A program made the translations under genes and the position numbers. Of a stretch of 64,000 bases of DNA, positions 34,226 through 43,763 are shown in pieces. The stretch comes from Massariosphaeria phaeospora (lineage: Eukaryota > Ascomycota > Dothideomycetes > Pleosporales), in the NCBI GenBank assembly GCA_011032825.1, contig JAADJZ010000021.1, positions 62,001-126,000 on the forward strand. Direction: 5' to 3'. Numbering within the stretch: the stretch's first letter is position 1; each line of letters starts with the position of its first letter. The notes under the pieces were generated by a model. The model had not been told where the DNA came from. It saw only the letters and a program-made list of their open reading frames with translations, and ran no database searches.

Positions 34226-34691
34226 ACGTACTCTACGAGCGAGTAAGCTACACAAGCGAGTAAGCTACTAAATTTTACTAAAGAAAATTAATAATCTAGA
34301 GCTTAATAACTCTTAACCTACTTAATAAAATTCTTTAAAATTTTTACTACTAAGCTGCATCTATACAAACTTTTAGATTCCTAGATTACTAAGCTACAAC
34401 TTTAGTATTTAGAAAGTTATTAAAAAAAAGCTTAAATTATCTGTGCGCTCTAAGCTATCTACTTTTCTAGACTAGCTAAAGCTTAGTAATCTTAGAACTA
34501 GAAAGTTTATATATACAGAAATAATATATTAAATTTTTAGAGAATTTTATTAAGTAGGTTAAGAGTTATTAAGCTCTAGATTATTGATTTTCCTTAGTAA
34601 AATTCGGTGGGCGGCGAACTCGTGTGGGCGGCGAACTCGTGAGGTACGTTAGCCTACTCGCTCGTGTAGCTCACTCGCTCGTGGGGTACGT
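34226..34691. mobile_element. MITE, family 3, second copy, with an extra terminal module
   Basis: Left tip ACGTACTCTACGAGCGAG after TA (34224-34225); right tip ..GGGGTACGT before TA (34692-34693). Collinear with 24025-24448, except that 34605-34651 is an additional 47-bp segment holding the word GGGCGGCGAACTCGTG twice and the tip GAGGTACGT plus TA. The extra segment is a family 1-type right end placed exactly before the MITE's own terminal words. Confidence 0.82.
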
Positions 34692-34693
34692 TA

Positions 34694-35113
34694 GCAGAGT
34701 TTCTCTTCTGCATCTAGCGATTTAATTTCTTCAAGCGCGTTCTCTATAGCTGTCGTGGTAGTTAAGTTATAACGCGTCAAAAGTAGTGGCTTGTCTGAAT
34801 GCGGGCGGCACGTGACACGGGCGGCACGTGCGCAAACACGGTAAAATATAACTCAATCAGGGGCCAGGCGCGCTAAATGCCGTGCCCCAGTCGGACCTCG
34901 TTTTCCTCATTCTTTTCATTGTCGTCTTCCTCGTTCTCGTTTTGTGAACAGACACGGCGCAAAGTTTAACCGTGCCGCGAGTTTGCCCCGCACACAGCGC
35001 AGCGCAGCGTACCTCCCGCTGTCTTTCCAGAACTCCGCATTCCCCACAAAACGTCACTTTGCTCAGGCTCCCGCTTTTTCCAAAAATAAAACACTGTTCT
35101 AGTAAAAGATAAG
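34694..35113. promoter_or_regulatory. Upstream region of the APH-family kinase gene
   Basis: Normal-composition DNA with a direct repeat CGGGCGGCACGTG at about 34803 and 34818, giving two CACGTG palindromes some 290 bp before the start codon. CACGTG is a typical bHLH-factor site; a regulatory role is inference. Confidence 0.5.
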
Positions 35114-36125
35114 ATGACAGTAAGTAATTTCTCTAGAAAGAGGTATTCAATTACTCACGCATGGTACCAGCCTATCGCTGCACTTCAAGCAGCCGCAATG
35201 CCCAAACTGTACAGTTCAATGCCTTCCAGTCCACAAATCAATGTGCTATATCTAGCTCCGGGACAGGAAATCATCAGCCCAGAACAATTTAGGGCATCAA
35301 ATCCGGAGATATTGGCTACGGGAGCTGGCACACAACTCGCAAAAATGACACCATCGATGTTAGTAAAATACGGTACCCATGCGTCTCTTATCGAAGCCAA
35401 GAACATGCTATATGTGGCTGAGAGAACATCGATACCTATCCCGAGACTGTTTGCAGCATATGCATACGGGCCTCTAGACCGAGACGTTGCCGACTTCGGG
35501 AGTGTCTACGATACATATATCTTCATGGAGTTCGTCGAAGGCGAGGACCTAGGAAAGTCATGGGGAAAATACACCTCTACTGAGAAGCAAATAATCTCAA
35601 CAGACCTAAAGAAGCACATGACAGAGCTTCGCTCTCTTCTGGCACCTGGTTATATTGGATCTGTGCATGAGGGACCAGTCACTGATGTTATATTAGAATG
35701 GTCTACAACGTCTAGAGGTCAGTCTTTATGCGCATATTAGAGAGCTAATAGCAATGTGTCTAACTAAGACTCTAGGTCCGTTTAAAAGCGAAGGAGACTT
35801 CAATGCTACAATTGTTGACACCTTTGTCGCCAAATCAAAAGGCCAGATTGGTCCCTACATCCGTGGCATGGTTGATGCATACAAGCATGGAATTGTCTTC
35901 ACTCATGGAGACCTCAGACCTGATAATATTATTGTCAAGAATGGTCGTGTGATAGCAATCATTGACTGGGAGATGGCAGGGTGGTACCCAGATTATTGGG
36001 AGTTCGCCAAAGCGTTTTATCTTGAAGTTTTCACTAATGACTGGGCATCACATTTACTAGGCGTACTTACACCCTATTATTGTGAGCAGTTGATGCATGC
36101 CAAGTTGATGAGTGTATTATGGTAG
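35114..36125 (+). CDS. APH-family phosphotransferase (aminoglycoside phosphotransferase-like fold)
   Basis: Protein-kinase-like small-molecule kinase; fungi have many members of unknown substrate, and antibiotic resistance should not be assumed. Exons 35114-35717 and 35776-36125 are joined by a 58-nt GT-AG intron containing GCTAAT; total 954 nt, 317 aa. The catalytic Brenner motif VFTHGDLRPDNIIV gives His245, Asp247 and Asn252, and the metal-binding Asp265 lies in IIDWEMAGWYP. The hinge-like YIFMEFVEGEDL is near residue 136. Length and C-terminal end are normal. GTAAGT at 35120 and CCAG ending at 35170 form a possible 51-nt in-frame intron directly after the second codon; if spliced, the protein loses 17 residues. 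Which N-terminus is used cannot be decided here. It lies just beyond the MITE at 34226-34691. Confidence 0.88.
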
Positions 36126-36528
36126 CTAATTGCTTGCGTTAGTAAGCATATTAAAATCGGTTCTCTGCGTTGAAATCTCAACTCGGCGGACTTCGTGATT
36201 GGCTCAAAGGATCTCGCTTCTGATTGGACGAAAACGTGCCAAGGTTTCCACGCGCCAAGGTTTCAACACGTCACGTGAGAAACATGAACGTTTGCGTAAA
36301 AAGTTAGCGCCTCATTTCTAGCTTTCCGATAGCAGACTCACCCACCTCACCCACCTCACCCACCTTCTACCTCCCACCTACAAACGTCTCGCGGACAAAT
36401 TGAGCTGCCGATTGACAAGCGTACGGCGGAGCTGCCAGTAAGTATTTTCAGCCACAAATCCTGAGTTACAGCAGCTAATTGGAATCTCGCGGTTCCGACA
36501 GCATTCCGAAATGGCGTCCGCTGACTGA
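36126..36528. promoter_or_regulatory. Intergenic region with duplicated words upstream of a Cys/Pro-rich locus
   Basis: GCCAAGGTTTCCACGC is followed directly by GCCAAGGTTTCAACAC (about 36239-36270), and GATTGG occurs twice shortly before. CCCACCTCA is repeated three times at 36339-36365. A CACGTGA lies at about 36274. These look like promoter elements of the following locus, but no factor can be named. Confidence 0.45.
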
Positions 36529-37394
36529 ATGCCGCCGCCTCCTCCCCCACCAGGCAAACAGCCACCTGGCGGTCCTCCTCCTCGATCACTCGCAGTAGGC
36601 GTCTGCAAACGTGTCAAATCCCATATCCTCGACTCAGTCCTCGATGCGAAACCCGACGGCAGCGGTTACTTCGAAACATGCCATATCTGTCGCGGTAAAG
36701 CTACAGGCCGGGTAGGTAAAACGCGCTCTTCGATATCTGTCCTCTGTCCTGCGAGCATGACGTCAAGTTCTTGGGCGACTAGTACACTGTGTAGTGGTTA
36801 GACGAGTTAGTGAGATCTACGCCCCCGGAACCCAGTTCTGGTGCGGTATAGAGCCTGGTCCCCAAGACCTGAAGGTTCTGTGTGTAGTTGCAAATTCAAA
36901 ACCTCGCGTCCGAGCGACAGGCAGGCTACTCCGCAGCCCGTTCCGCAGCCCGCTCCGTACGCTGGCCCCTATGCCGATCTTTATGAGGATTACAGTCAGC
37001 TAGTATCCTCCCTCACTATCACCTTTCAGTGCCGGATTTGTGAGGTTGTACGTCATCGATCCCGCCGTTTCCGTCCCGATCGTGAGGTTTGCACGTACTG
37101 CCATCATAACACGCCTGCTGCTCAGCGCCAGCAATTTTGTTATGGGTCATCAAGGCGAAGCTTTAGAAACTGCATTTGAGGAGACTTGCAACGTTTGCCA
37201 CAGGTGCTGTATGTTAAAGGTAAGCCCCTGACGACTCCGCCTCTTGATTTGGTAGCTAATCCGCTCCGAGGTCCGCTATGATGTCCGCCCTGACAATGAC
37301 TTCCTCCCTGACCACGATTTACGCGCTGAAAATGACTTCTGCCTTGAAGATGAGCTCCGCCATGAAATTCGGTATGAGTGTACGATCCCCTCAA
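36529..37394 (+). pseudogene. Putative Cys/Pro-rich protein locus, intact status uncertain
   Basis: Not recognised. From the ATG at 36529 a frame codes a polyproline start (MPPPPPPPGKQPPGG) and reaches ETCHICRGKATGR, then a plausible donor GTAGGT at about 36711. Around 36900-37150 another frame gives a Pro-rich linker (PQPVPQPAPYAGPYADLYED) and CRICEVVRHRS with DREVCTYCHHN. A third frame gives EETCNVCHRCCMLK, followed by GTAAGC at 37220 and, after TTGGTAG, an in-phase stretch with six 6-residue repeats (YDVRPD, NDFLPD, HDLRAE, NDFCLE, DELRHE). The CxxC pairs suggest a zinc-binding protein. Joining the pieces needs introns of about 33-36 nt or frameshifts, so it may be a decayed gene. Confidence 0.4.
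37275..37376 (+). repeat. 18-bp tandem repeat coding a degenerate hexapeptide
   Basis: Units TATGATGTCCGCCCTGAC, AATGACTTCCTCCCTGAC, CACGATTTACGCGCTGAA, AATGACTTCTGCCTTGAA, GATGAGCTCCGCCATGAA and a partial sixth. Substitutions keep an Asx-Asp-hydrophobic-x-x-acidic pattern, which argues that it was selected as protein. Confidence 0.75.
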
Positions 37395-37829
37395 ATCTAC
37401 GTCTCCAACGTCCTTGGCTAATCCTAAACAGGCAATCAGGTTACGGTTATGTATATTTATGAGCGCTTTGTCGCTCGGCGGAGGCCTCCTCCGTCGCCTC
37501 TCTGTAATTTACGATACAATCAAACAATTACAGGTTCGAATCTCGTTCAACTCAGATCCTAGGTCCTACGTTTATCGCGTTAATATGTTTGCTAACGCAA
37601 GCTCTCCCTTAGATCCGTTTACAATCTACCCGGCTGTTATAATGAAGCTGCCACCAACGGGCGGAGAGGTCGAGCGTAAATGCAATTGGAAATCCTCATG
37701 CATTCATAAAGTGAAATCGTTTTATGTGTCTAAAACTAGTCCCCGAAATTAATGCACTCAAGTACAAGCCTCGAAATAGGGCGAGATACGACGCGGTAAG
37801 AGAACTTCCACTCGGCGATCTAGGTAGGC
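37395..37829. other. Region between the Cys/Pro-rich locus and the DUF6914-like gene
   Basis: A 124-codon frame (37378-37752 plus) is open but has no recognisable motif, and alternative frames are stop-rich. The 3' UTR of the minus-strand gene ends here. Confidence 0.4.
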
Positions 37830-38240
37830 TCAGGTAGCCAAGCCACCGCTCCGCAGAAGAGCACGGATTTCTTCGAGAATTTCAGCCACCCAAGCGGCGC
37901 AGTCGCGGACTGGAGGATTTGGGTTGCTCTCGGTGAGCGCACGGGGATCGTATGGAGGAGGCCGAGTGCTTGCGATATGTTCGAAGTTTGAGAGGTAAGA
38001 CTTCGGCATTTGGAATTGATAAACTTTGTTCTTGAACGATCGGCTGCGACCAAAATTGTAACCAGGGCGACACTCGTAGTCCATTCCAATACCAACGACG
38101 CCTTTGACATGGTAGAATCGACCCCCCGCTTGGCCTTCGAGCTGGGCTGGAACCAACGCAATCCCTTCGTGATCTGGACCGCTGGGTTGCGTGAAGTAGA
38201 CTATGTACACGTTGTAACATACAGTCTCCGTGGTTGCCAT
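37830..38240 (-). CDS. Small conserved fungal protein, DUF6914-like
   Basis: 136 aa, single exon. Function unknown. The sequence starts MATTETVCYNVYIVYFTQP, has GPDHEGIALVP, GRFYHVKGVVGIGM, YECRPGYNFGRSRSFK and ends with a helical WVAEILEEIRALLRSG. I recall similar short proteins in many filamentous fungi with the same YHVKG and RPGYNFG blocks, annotated as DUF6914; the name is from memory. I chose the ATG at 38240 rather than the one 24 codons upstream because the upstream part is hydrophobic and family members start near the NVYIVYFTQP strand. Cytosolic by absence of a signal peptide in the chosen form; the longer form would have a signal-like N-terminus. A TATA-like stretch (TTTTATACTC) lies about 10 bp before the chosen ATG, so it would be within the transcript or be coincidence. 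Confidence 0.78.
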   Translation of the reverse strand: MATTETVCYNVYIVYFTQPSGPDHEGIALVPAQLEGQAGGRFYHVKGVVGIGMDYECRPGYNFGRSRSFKNKVYQFQMPKSYLSNFEHIASTRPPPYDPRALTESNPNPPVRDCAAWVAEILEEIRALLRSGGLAT

Positions 38241-39443
38241 GGTTGAGTATAAAACGAAAACGACAAGAAAGAAATGACGCGACTGTGATTGCAAGCAAAG
38301 TTGAATAAGCAAGTATATATGTCGTCGAAGAGATGTAAAGATGTTCTGGCTGATATGAATTCAGAGTAACATAGACTATTTTCGCCATCTTTATAGTCAA
38401 ATGTAGGAATAGAGAGTTTCGACATTGAGACAGAAGCGCTGATCGAGGCGCCGTGTAGCACAATATTGCATCTGAAGTTGTTGTATTGGCTGAGGATTCT
38501 TGAGTGCCATCGACTGTGCCGCGTTAAACGCTGGGGGCTGAGCCAGGTTGAAGTTCCACATGACAACCTGAAGTGCGAAAAGCGGGAGTGTACGATCCAG
38601 AGACTAAGGGAAAACGCCCTTCTCGAAGATCGCACAAAAATTAGGGCAAGGACAGATACAGCATCATGCAACCCGTACACCGGCAAACCAATCGGCGAGA
38701 GCGAGGGGCGGGTATTGGGCGACTTGGCAAGGAGTTCAATCGGTGACCGGAAAATCTTGGTGGCCTGACGTGAAACGTCGTCGGTCCATCCTCATTGTCG
38801 TTGTGGGCGTCATATCGTAAGGTAGGCCTAAACTGAGTAAGACTAGATTGTAGGATAGATTGGGGTTGTCTAAACCGGCGGTCAACACCAAGCGCTTGCC
38901 TAAACCGGAAAATCGAAAATGTTTGAAGCAAGATTGGGATAGTGATGATATTTTTTAAAAGAGATACAAAAGTACCCCAGTTTGATCTTTATCTAATGTT
39001 CAAATGAAGCGCTTTCTATATGGCCGTAAGTCTTCTCATGCACACTGTTTGCGAGACGCAGGATTTTGATTTCCCGGTCTGGAATTGCCTCTGCAGACTT
39101 AAGTCCCCGGATCCTATTCTGGATCTAAGGGCCAAAACTGGCCAGGGTAAAATGGACCGCAGCAGCCCTACGGGCGCAAGGACCAAAAGCCCGTGTGGGC
39201 GTGGCAAGTCTTGGGGCCACTCCGCCTCACACACCCCACAATTCGTCCAAATTGGGATTTTGACCGGCCGGCAAGGACATCGTGCCGTTGCGGCCCTTTT
39301 TCCCGCGCGGAGTCTACGTTTGTACGCGCCAGAACCTCATACATGACTTGATTCTTATTGGCTCAAAAGCGCCGATCCCTACGCGCAGACGCTAAAGGGC
39401 GCATTAGACGATGGATGCTCGCATCGGCTTCGCTGTTCCGTGT
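38241..39443. other. Intergenic block, no supported gene
   Basis: Promoter of the DUF6914-like gene followed by normal-composition DNA. Open frames of 72-193 codons overlap each other on both strands and show no motif. Confidence 0.45.
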
Positions 39444-39444
39444 T

Positions 39445-39714
39445 ATTGTGCAGTGCGAAATACCGTCCATACCCAAAAATAGCGAAACAAGCCCCGGGAG
39501 ATCCTCAGATCAGCAGGCAATGTCCGCGGGCCATCAAGCAGGGTCTGCTAGCGTGTAAACAACTCTATGAGATCATCCAGCCCCATAGAAAAGTGAAGGG
39601 CAACGGATGTCCCGCCGGAAGTGGCGCATCCGAGTTCCCTATCGAGTATGGTAGCTCCTTAACCTCGCGCTATGCTAATTTTGGGGTATGGAAGGTATTT
39701 CGCACTGCACCAAT
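39445..39714. mobile_element. MITE-like element with about 40-bp inverted repeats (270 bp)
   Basis: Left end GTGCAGTGCGAAATACC.. and right end ..GGTATTTCGCACTGCAC are inverted copies with a few mismatches and indels over about 40 bp, extending through CATACCC. It is non-coding and of normal base composition, so not visibly RIP-mutated. The target duplication is not clear (ATT/AAT at the edges). A 94-codon frame across it is accidental. Confidence 0.7.
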
Positions 39715-40035
39715 AAACGAATAGAAGACAAGTACGTGAATGTTTTCGCATTATGGATTCCTGTTCTTGGTGTCCATTTTCGAATATCTAAAATAGAGCT
39801 GTCTGTAGGACTTGACCAGATTTCGCATCTTCACGCGTAGTCATGCTCTCTCCTACTATAGGGTCCGACACACCTGTGTGTCTTAACAGTGCATGCGGTG
39901 CTTCAATAACCTAATAGAAGAGCCGTAGTAGCATTAGGAAGAAGGAATAGTTCATAGTACCTTAATTTGTCTGTCTCATTCAATTTCTTCTTTAGATATC
40001 TGGAAAACAGGAATGCATTGGCCTGCCGGGTCTGC

Positions 40036-40365
40036 CGGGGGGTGTAAGGGATTTCCCTGAAAATGGGCACTGGGAATTCCGACGCATTCCTGGAATTGGG
40101 AGAGTATACGGGATTACAGCAAAGGCGAGATCTGTAAAATGGAAACTGGGGAGAGAATACGGGACGGAGGCTTATGTGAGTGGGAAGCAGAGAAGGGCGA
40201 TATATTCCTGCGATTAGGAGAGTATGCGGGATTTTCCCGAAGATGGGCGCCTAAAGACAGGAACTAGGAGAGTATACGGGATAGATGCTAATGTAGGCGG
40301 CTAACACATGTCGAGAATCGAAGAGTGTACGGCATCTCTTTGAAAATAGGCGCGTAAGGAGCTAG
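40036..40365. repeat. Degenerate minisatellite, about six units of 50-68 bp
   Basis: The core GGAGAGTATACGGGAT recurs at about 40098, 40148 (variant), 40217, 40267 and 40321 (variant), with a diverged first unit near 40040. Several units continue with TTTCCC..GAAAATGGGCGCC. Normal composition, non-coding. Confidence 0.75.
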
Positions 40366-40385
40366 TCGTTTGGTGTCCTAAGCCT

Positions 40386-40857
40386 TGGCGGAGTTCAGAC
40401 CAAAATAAAGCCTAACAAATAGCTCGAAGTAGTTGTTAAGAAAATTGTCGTAACAAAAAAGTGTCGTACGTAAGCGCTAGCAAACGATTTAAGTTAAAGT
40501 GCAAGTTAAACTTCTTTGTTATTTTAAGCTAATTAGCAATTTCTTTGTTAGTTTATTTGTAATAGTTGCTTTGTATTATTCTTGCTATATTGTAAGCAAT
40601 TAGCTTGCTATTTTTAGCAACAAAAACACTTTGTATGCGTAAGTAGTTTTAAAAGCGAAAAAGCAAAATCTTATTAACTTTAGTAAATAGTTTTTTTTGG
40701 CTAGTTTTTAAAAGCAACTATAGTTGTATTTTATAGCTTATATTTCTCTAATTTATAGCTCTAAAAAGTGCAATATTGAAAAAAAAGTACGTATTAACTA
40801 TTTTTGTGTAGATAGCTGTAATGTTTGTATTCTCGTTAATGTTTAAAAGTTAACTGT
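40386..40857. other. Start of an AT-rich RIP-mutated block
   Basis: Composition changes at about 40400. No readable domain; ends at the TA before copy D. Confidence 0.45.
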
Positions 40858-40858
40858 A

Positions 40859-42719
40859 ACGTACTTTACGAGTAGTTAAGCTACACAAGTTCGCAAAATA
40901 CTTTTGCCAAGCTTCTACCAACTCTACCTATGTACACAATGCTTCAACAACAATACTAAATAGAATTTTCTAATAAACGTTAGATACAAACTGCTTTTTA
41001 AGCTTTTAAACAAAACGCGATACTTTTTTTGCAACGTACTGCAGCTATCTATAACGTCTTTTAAACAATACTAAGCTATTAACGCGCTAGACAACTTTTA
41101 CAAGCAGATTATAAGCCTAAATTAATAAATCTAACAAAAACTAAGAAAAGCGTAGTTGTTAAGTATATACTTAAGCTTATATTGCGCAGATTTCTTTTTA
41201 AGCTCGTAGCTGTAGCTAATATAGCTAATTTCTTACGCGCAAAGCGCAATCTAGGCTAGATTAGCTTAAACTAGCCTAGTACGTAGGTTATGCACTGCTT
41301 TGAGTTTACAATAAAGTTTAATCGCAAGTACAATTACAAAAAAGCGCTTTGCAAGAATTTTAAAGTTATTTAAAGCTAGTTTTGCCTAGTAGCTAATATA
41401 AAAGCTAAGTATAGTATCTAGAATGTAAACACGTACAACTTTAACAAAACAAGCTTTATAATAAACTAGATATTAACTAAAGCAGTTGTTATAGCTTTAG
41501 AGAAACAAGAACGGCTAAAGGCAATACAGCAAGGTAATAGAAAGTAAACAACAGTTATCTAAAGCATTAACGCAACAAAGTAAGTTATTCTACTCTTTAT
41601 TATTTTTAAAAGCTAATACTACTTTTTTGCCTAGTATAAAAAAAAGTATTTGCTTTAAAACTAGATTATTGCAGTTTCTAAAAAAGGCTAGACAATAAAT
41701 AAGCCTAAGCTGCAGTAGTTAAAGCACTTTAATAAGTATACAAAAAAGAAAGTAGTTAGCAGCTACTAACTACTCGCAATTAACGGCTATAAAAGCTATA
41801 ACTCGCTTGCATTTTAGCAATACTACAAGAAAAACAAAATTATTACTATTTGCATGCTTTCGTACTTATTGCACTTTTTGTAGCTTTTTAATATAAGTTG
41901 TTTTGCTTCTCTAAAGAAAGCGTACGAGCGCTAAGCCAAAGATTTTATGCGCAACCAAATTACTTACATTACAAAACTTAAGTTTTTACTATGCTTTATA
42001 CGCGCTTATAATGCAGCAATTACTTTTAGTAATATCTAAAAAAAGGTTTAAAGCGCTAGATTAGTTCTATTTAACCTAAAACGAGTTATAATAGCTTTTG
42101 ACGTTTAGCTACGTACTCTATTACTACTACTTTTTAGCAATAAGCTCTAGCAGTTGCAAACTCTAAGCAATACTTTTAAATTAAAGTCGTAATTAACGCT
42201 TGTAAAAGCAAGAATTTAGAAGTATATAGATAGCTCGCTAACTTTTATAGTAAAAGCTTTTAAGAAAGTTTAAAAAAAAACAGCTATTATTGCGCACAAG
42301 CTAGTGTTAGCGCAATAGAAAATAGCTAAGCTAAAAGTAGCAAATAAAGCTGCTACGCAACGTAAATCGCATAAAAGAAAGCAGGTTTAGGCAGAAAAAA
42401 CTTTAATAGTTAAGAATAAAGCTCGTTTAACTACTCTAAAGAAGTTTAAAGCGCGTAGTAATAAAAAAAAGCTAAAAACGCAAGTGCGCGCTAGAGCAGG
42501 TAAACTATCTCAAAAGTAGTGTAAATAGTGCAATTAAACTAGGCATAACGCGCGTACGTGTAAGCAAGCAGCAAAAGTAAACTCTAAATAATATTTTAAG
42601 TTGAATTGCTTTATATAGAGCTAAAATAAGCTGTTTTGCGCTAAAATAGAGTAGTTTTGGTAGAAGCTTGGCAAAAGTGTTTTGCAAACTCGTGGAGCTC
42701 AACTACTCGTAAAGTACGT
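40859..42719 (+). mobile_element. Pogo/Fot1-like DNA transposon, family 1 copy D (1,861 bp)
   Basis: Tips ACGTACTTTACGAG and ..AAAGTACGT, flanked by TA (40857-40858, 42720-42721). It is in the opposite orientation to copies A-C. Outer words AGTTAAGCTAC (left) and AGTTGAGCTCC (right); inner words CGCAAAATAC and TGCAAAACAC. Here the outer and inner words differ from each other but each is kept at both ends. Coding region RIP-destroyed. Confidence 0.85.
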
Positions 42720-42721
42720 TA

Positions 42722-43355
42722 GTTATTTTTGTTAATAATTTTTTTTTTGTAAAGTAGTTAGTATAAGGCATTGTAAAAAAAGTAGTAAAAAAGCATCTTT
42801 TTAAAAAGTTAAAGCGCAAGTTAATAGTACTATTAAAAGTAAATACTTTAAGCGTAAGCAAAAACTTAAGTAAACGCAAGTTTTATTAGTACATAGTTTG
42901 TAGTATTAATCTACTTCAAGTTATGTCTTTTAGCTATAGTTTGTAGTATTAATGTACTTTTAGTTGCAGCTTTTCTAATTTTCTTTGCTATTTGTAGTTA
43001 TTTTATAGCATTGCTATACTATAAAGTTAACTACTAATTGCTGTTAATTTACAAGTATAACAAAGAAAAATAAGTGCACAAGTAACTAATTTTTGTATAT
43101 TAGTTCGTATGTGTTTTATTTACAATAAAACAAAATAGTTTTATATACTCTTTATAAGCTTTCTTTGTATTTGCTATTATACAAAGTAGTAGTAAAGTAA
43201 GCTGCATGCTTACGCTGTATGTACGTTACATAGCACTTAGCTATGCAAAAGTAAAAAAATACAAATACTTGCAAAGCGTTTAAAGAAATTTAAAACTTTA
43301 CTATAAGCAAATTACTTTAAATTCTTAGAGTTTAACTTTTTAAATAGGTATATTT
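42722..43355. other. RIP-mutated DNA, no readable feature
   Basis: AT-rich stretch between copy D and the LTR at 43356. No open frame or repeat boundary recognised. Confidence 0.4.
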
Positions 43356-43566
43356 TGTAAGAGAATTGCTAGAATAAGCAAGTTCTAATATGAAAAATTA
43401 TAAACTAATGCGATTTTATTTATAAAATAAAAAAGCTTTTTATACTTTCTACGCTACGCTAGAATCTATCGAAGCTTAGCTAAAAATTAGCAAAGCAATC
43501 TCGTACGAAATTGCTTTAACTAAAACCTAGCAACTAAAGTATTCTATTAAGCATTCGCTTATTACA
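43356..43566 (-). repeat. 3' LTR of Gypsy 2
   Basis: 211 bp, highly similar to 53376-53586 over its whole length. Confidence 0.8.
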
Positions 43567-43763
43567 TAACGTAAAGCACTAGCGAACTTAACAAACTAGT
43601 AAACTTAACAAAATTTGCCAAGACTACTACTTTCTCTATTAACGCAATATGTTTTAACTAACTAACGCGTTATTATACTAACACAAAAAAAAACTTTAGC
43701 TTGCTCTTAAAGCTTATAATTCTAGCTAATTTCAAAGCTATTAAGCTGCTACTAGTGCTTCTA

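Noticed and set aside
35114..36125. Antibiotic-resistance gene
   Set aside because: The APH fold is shared by many fungal kinases; nothing in the sequence points to aminoglycosides as substrate.
37532..37543. GGTTCGAATCTC, like a tRNA B box
   Set aside because: The flanking bases do not form a T-arm stem and no A box or acceptor stem is found at the right distance.
38201..38686. 161-codon minus-strand frame upstream of the DUF6914-like gene
   Set aside because: Overlaps the promoter and start of a better-supported gene; composition unlike protein.
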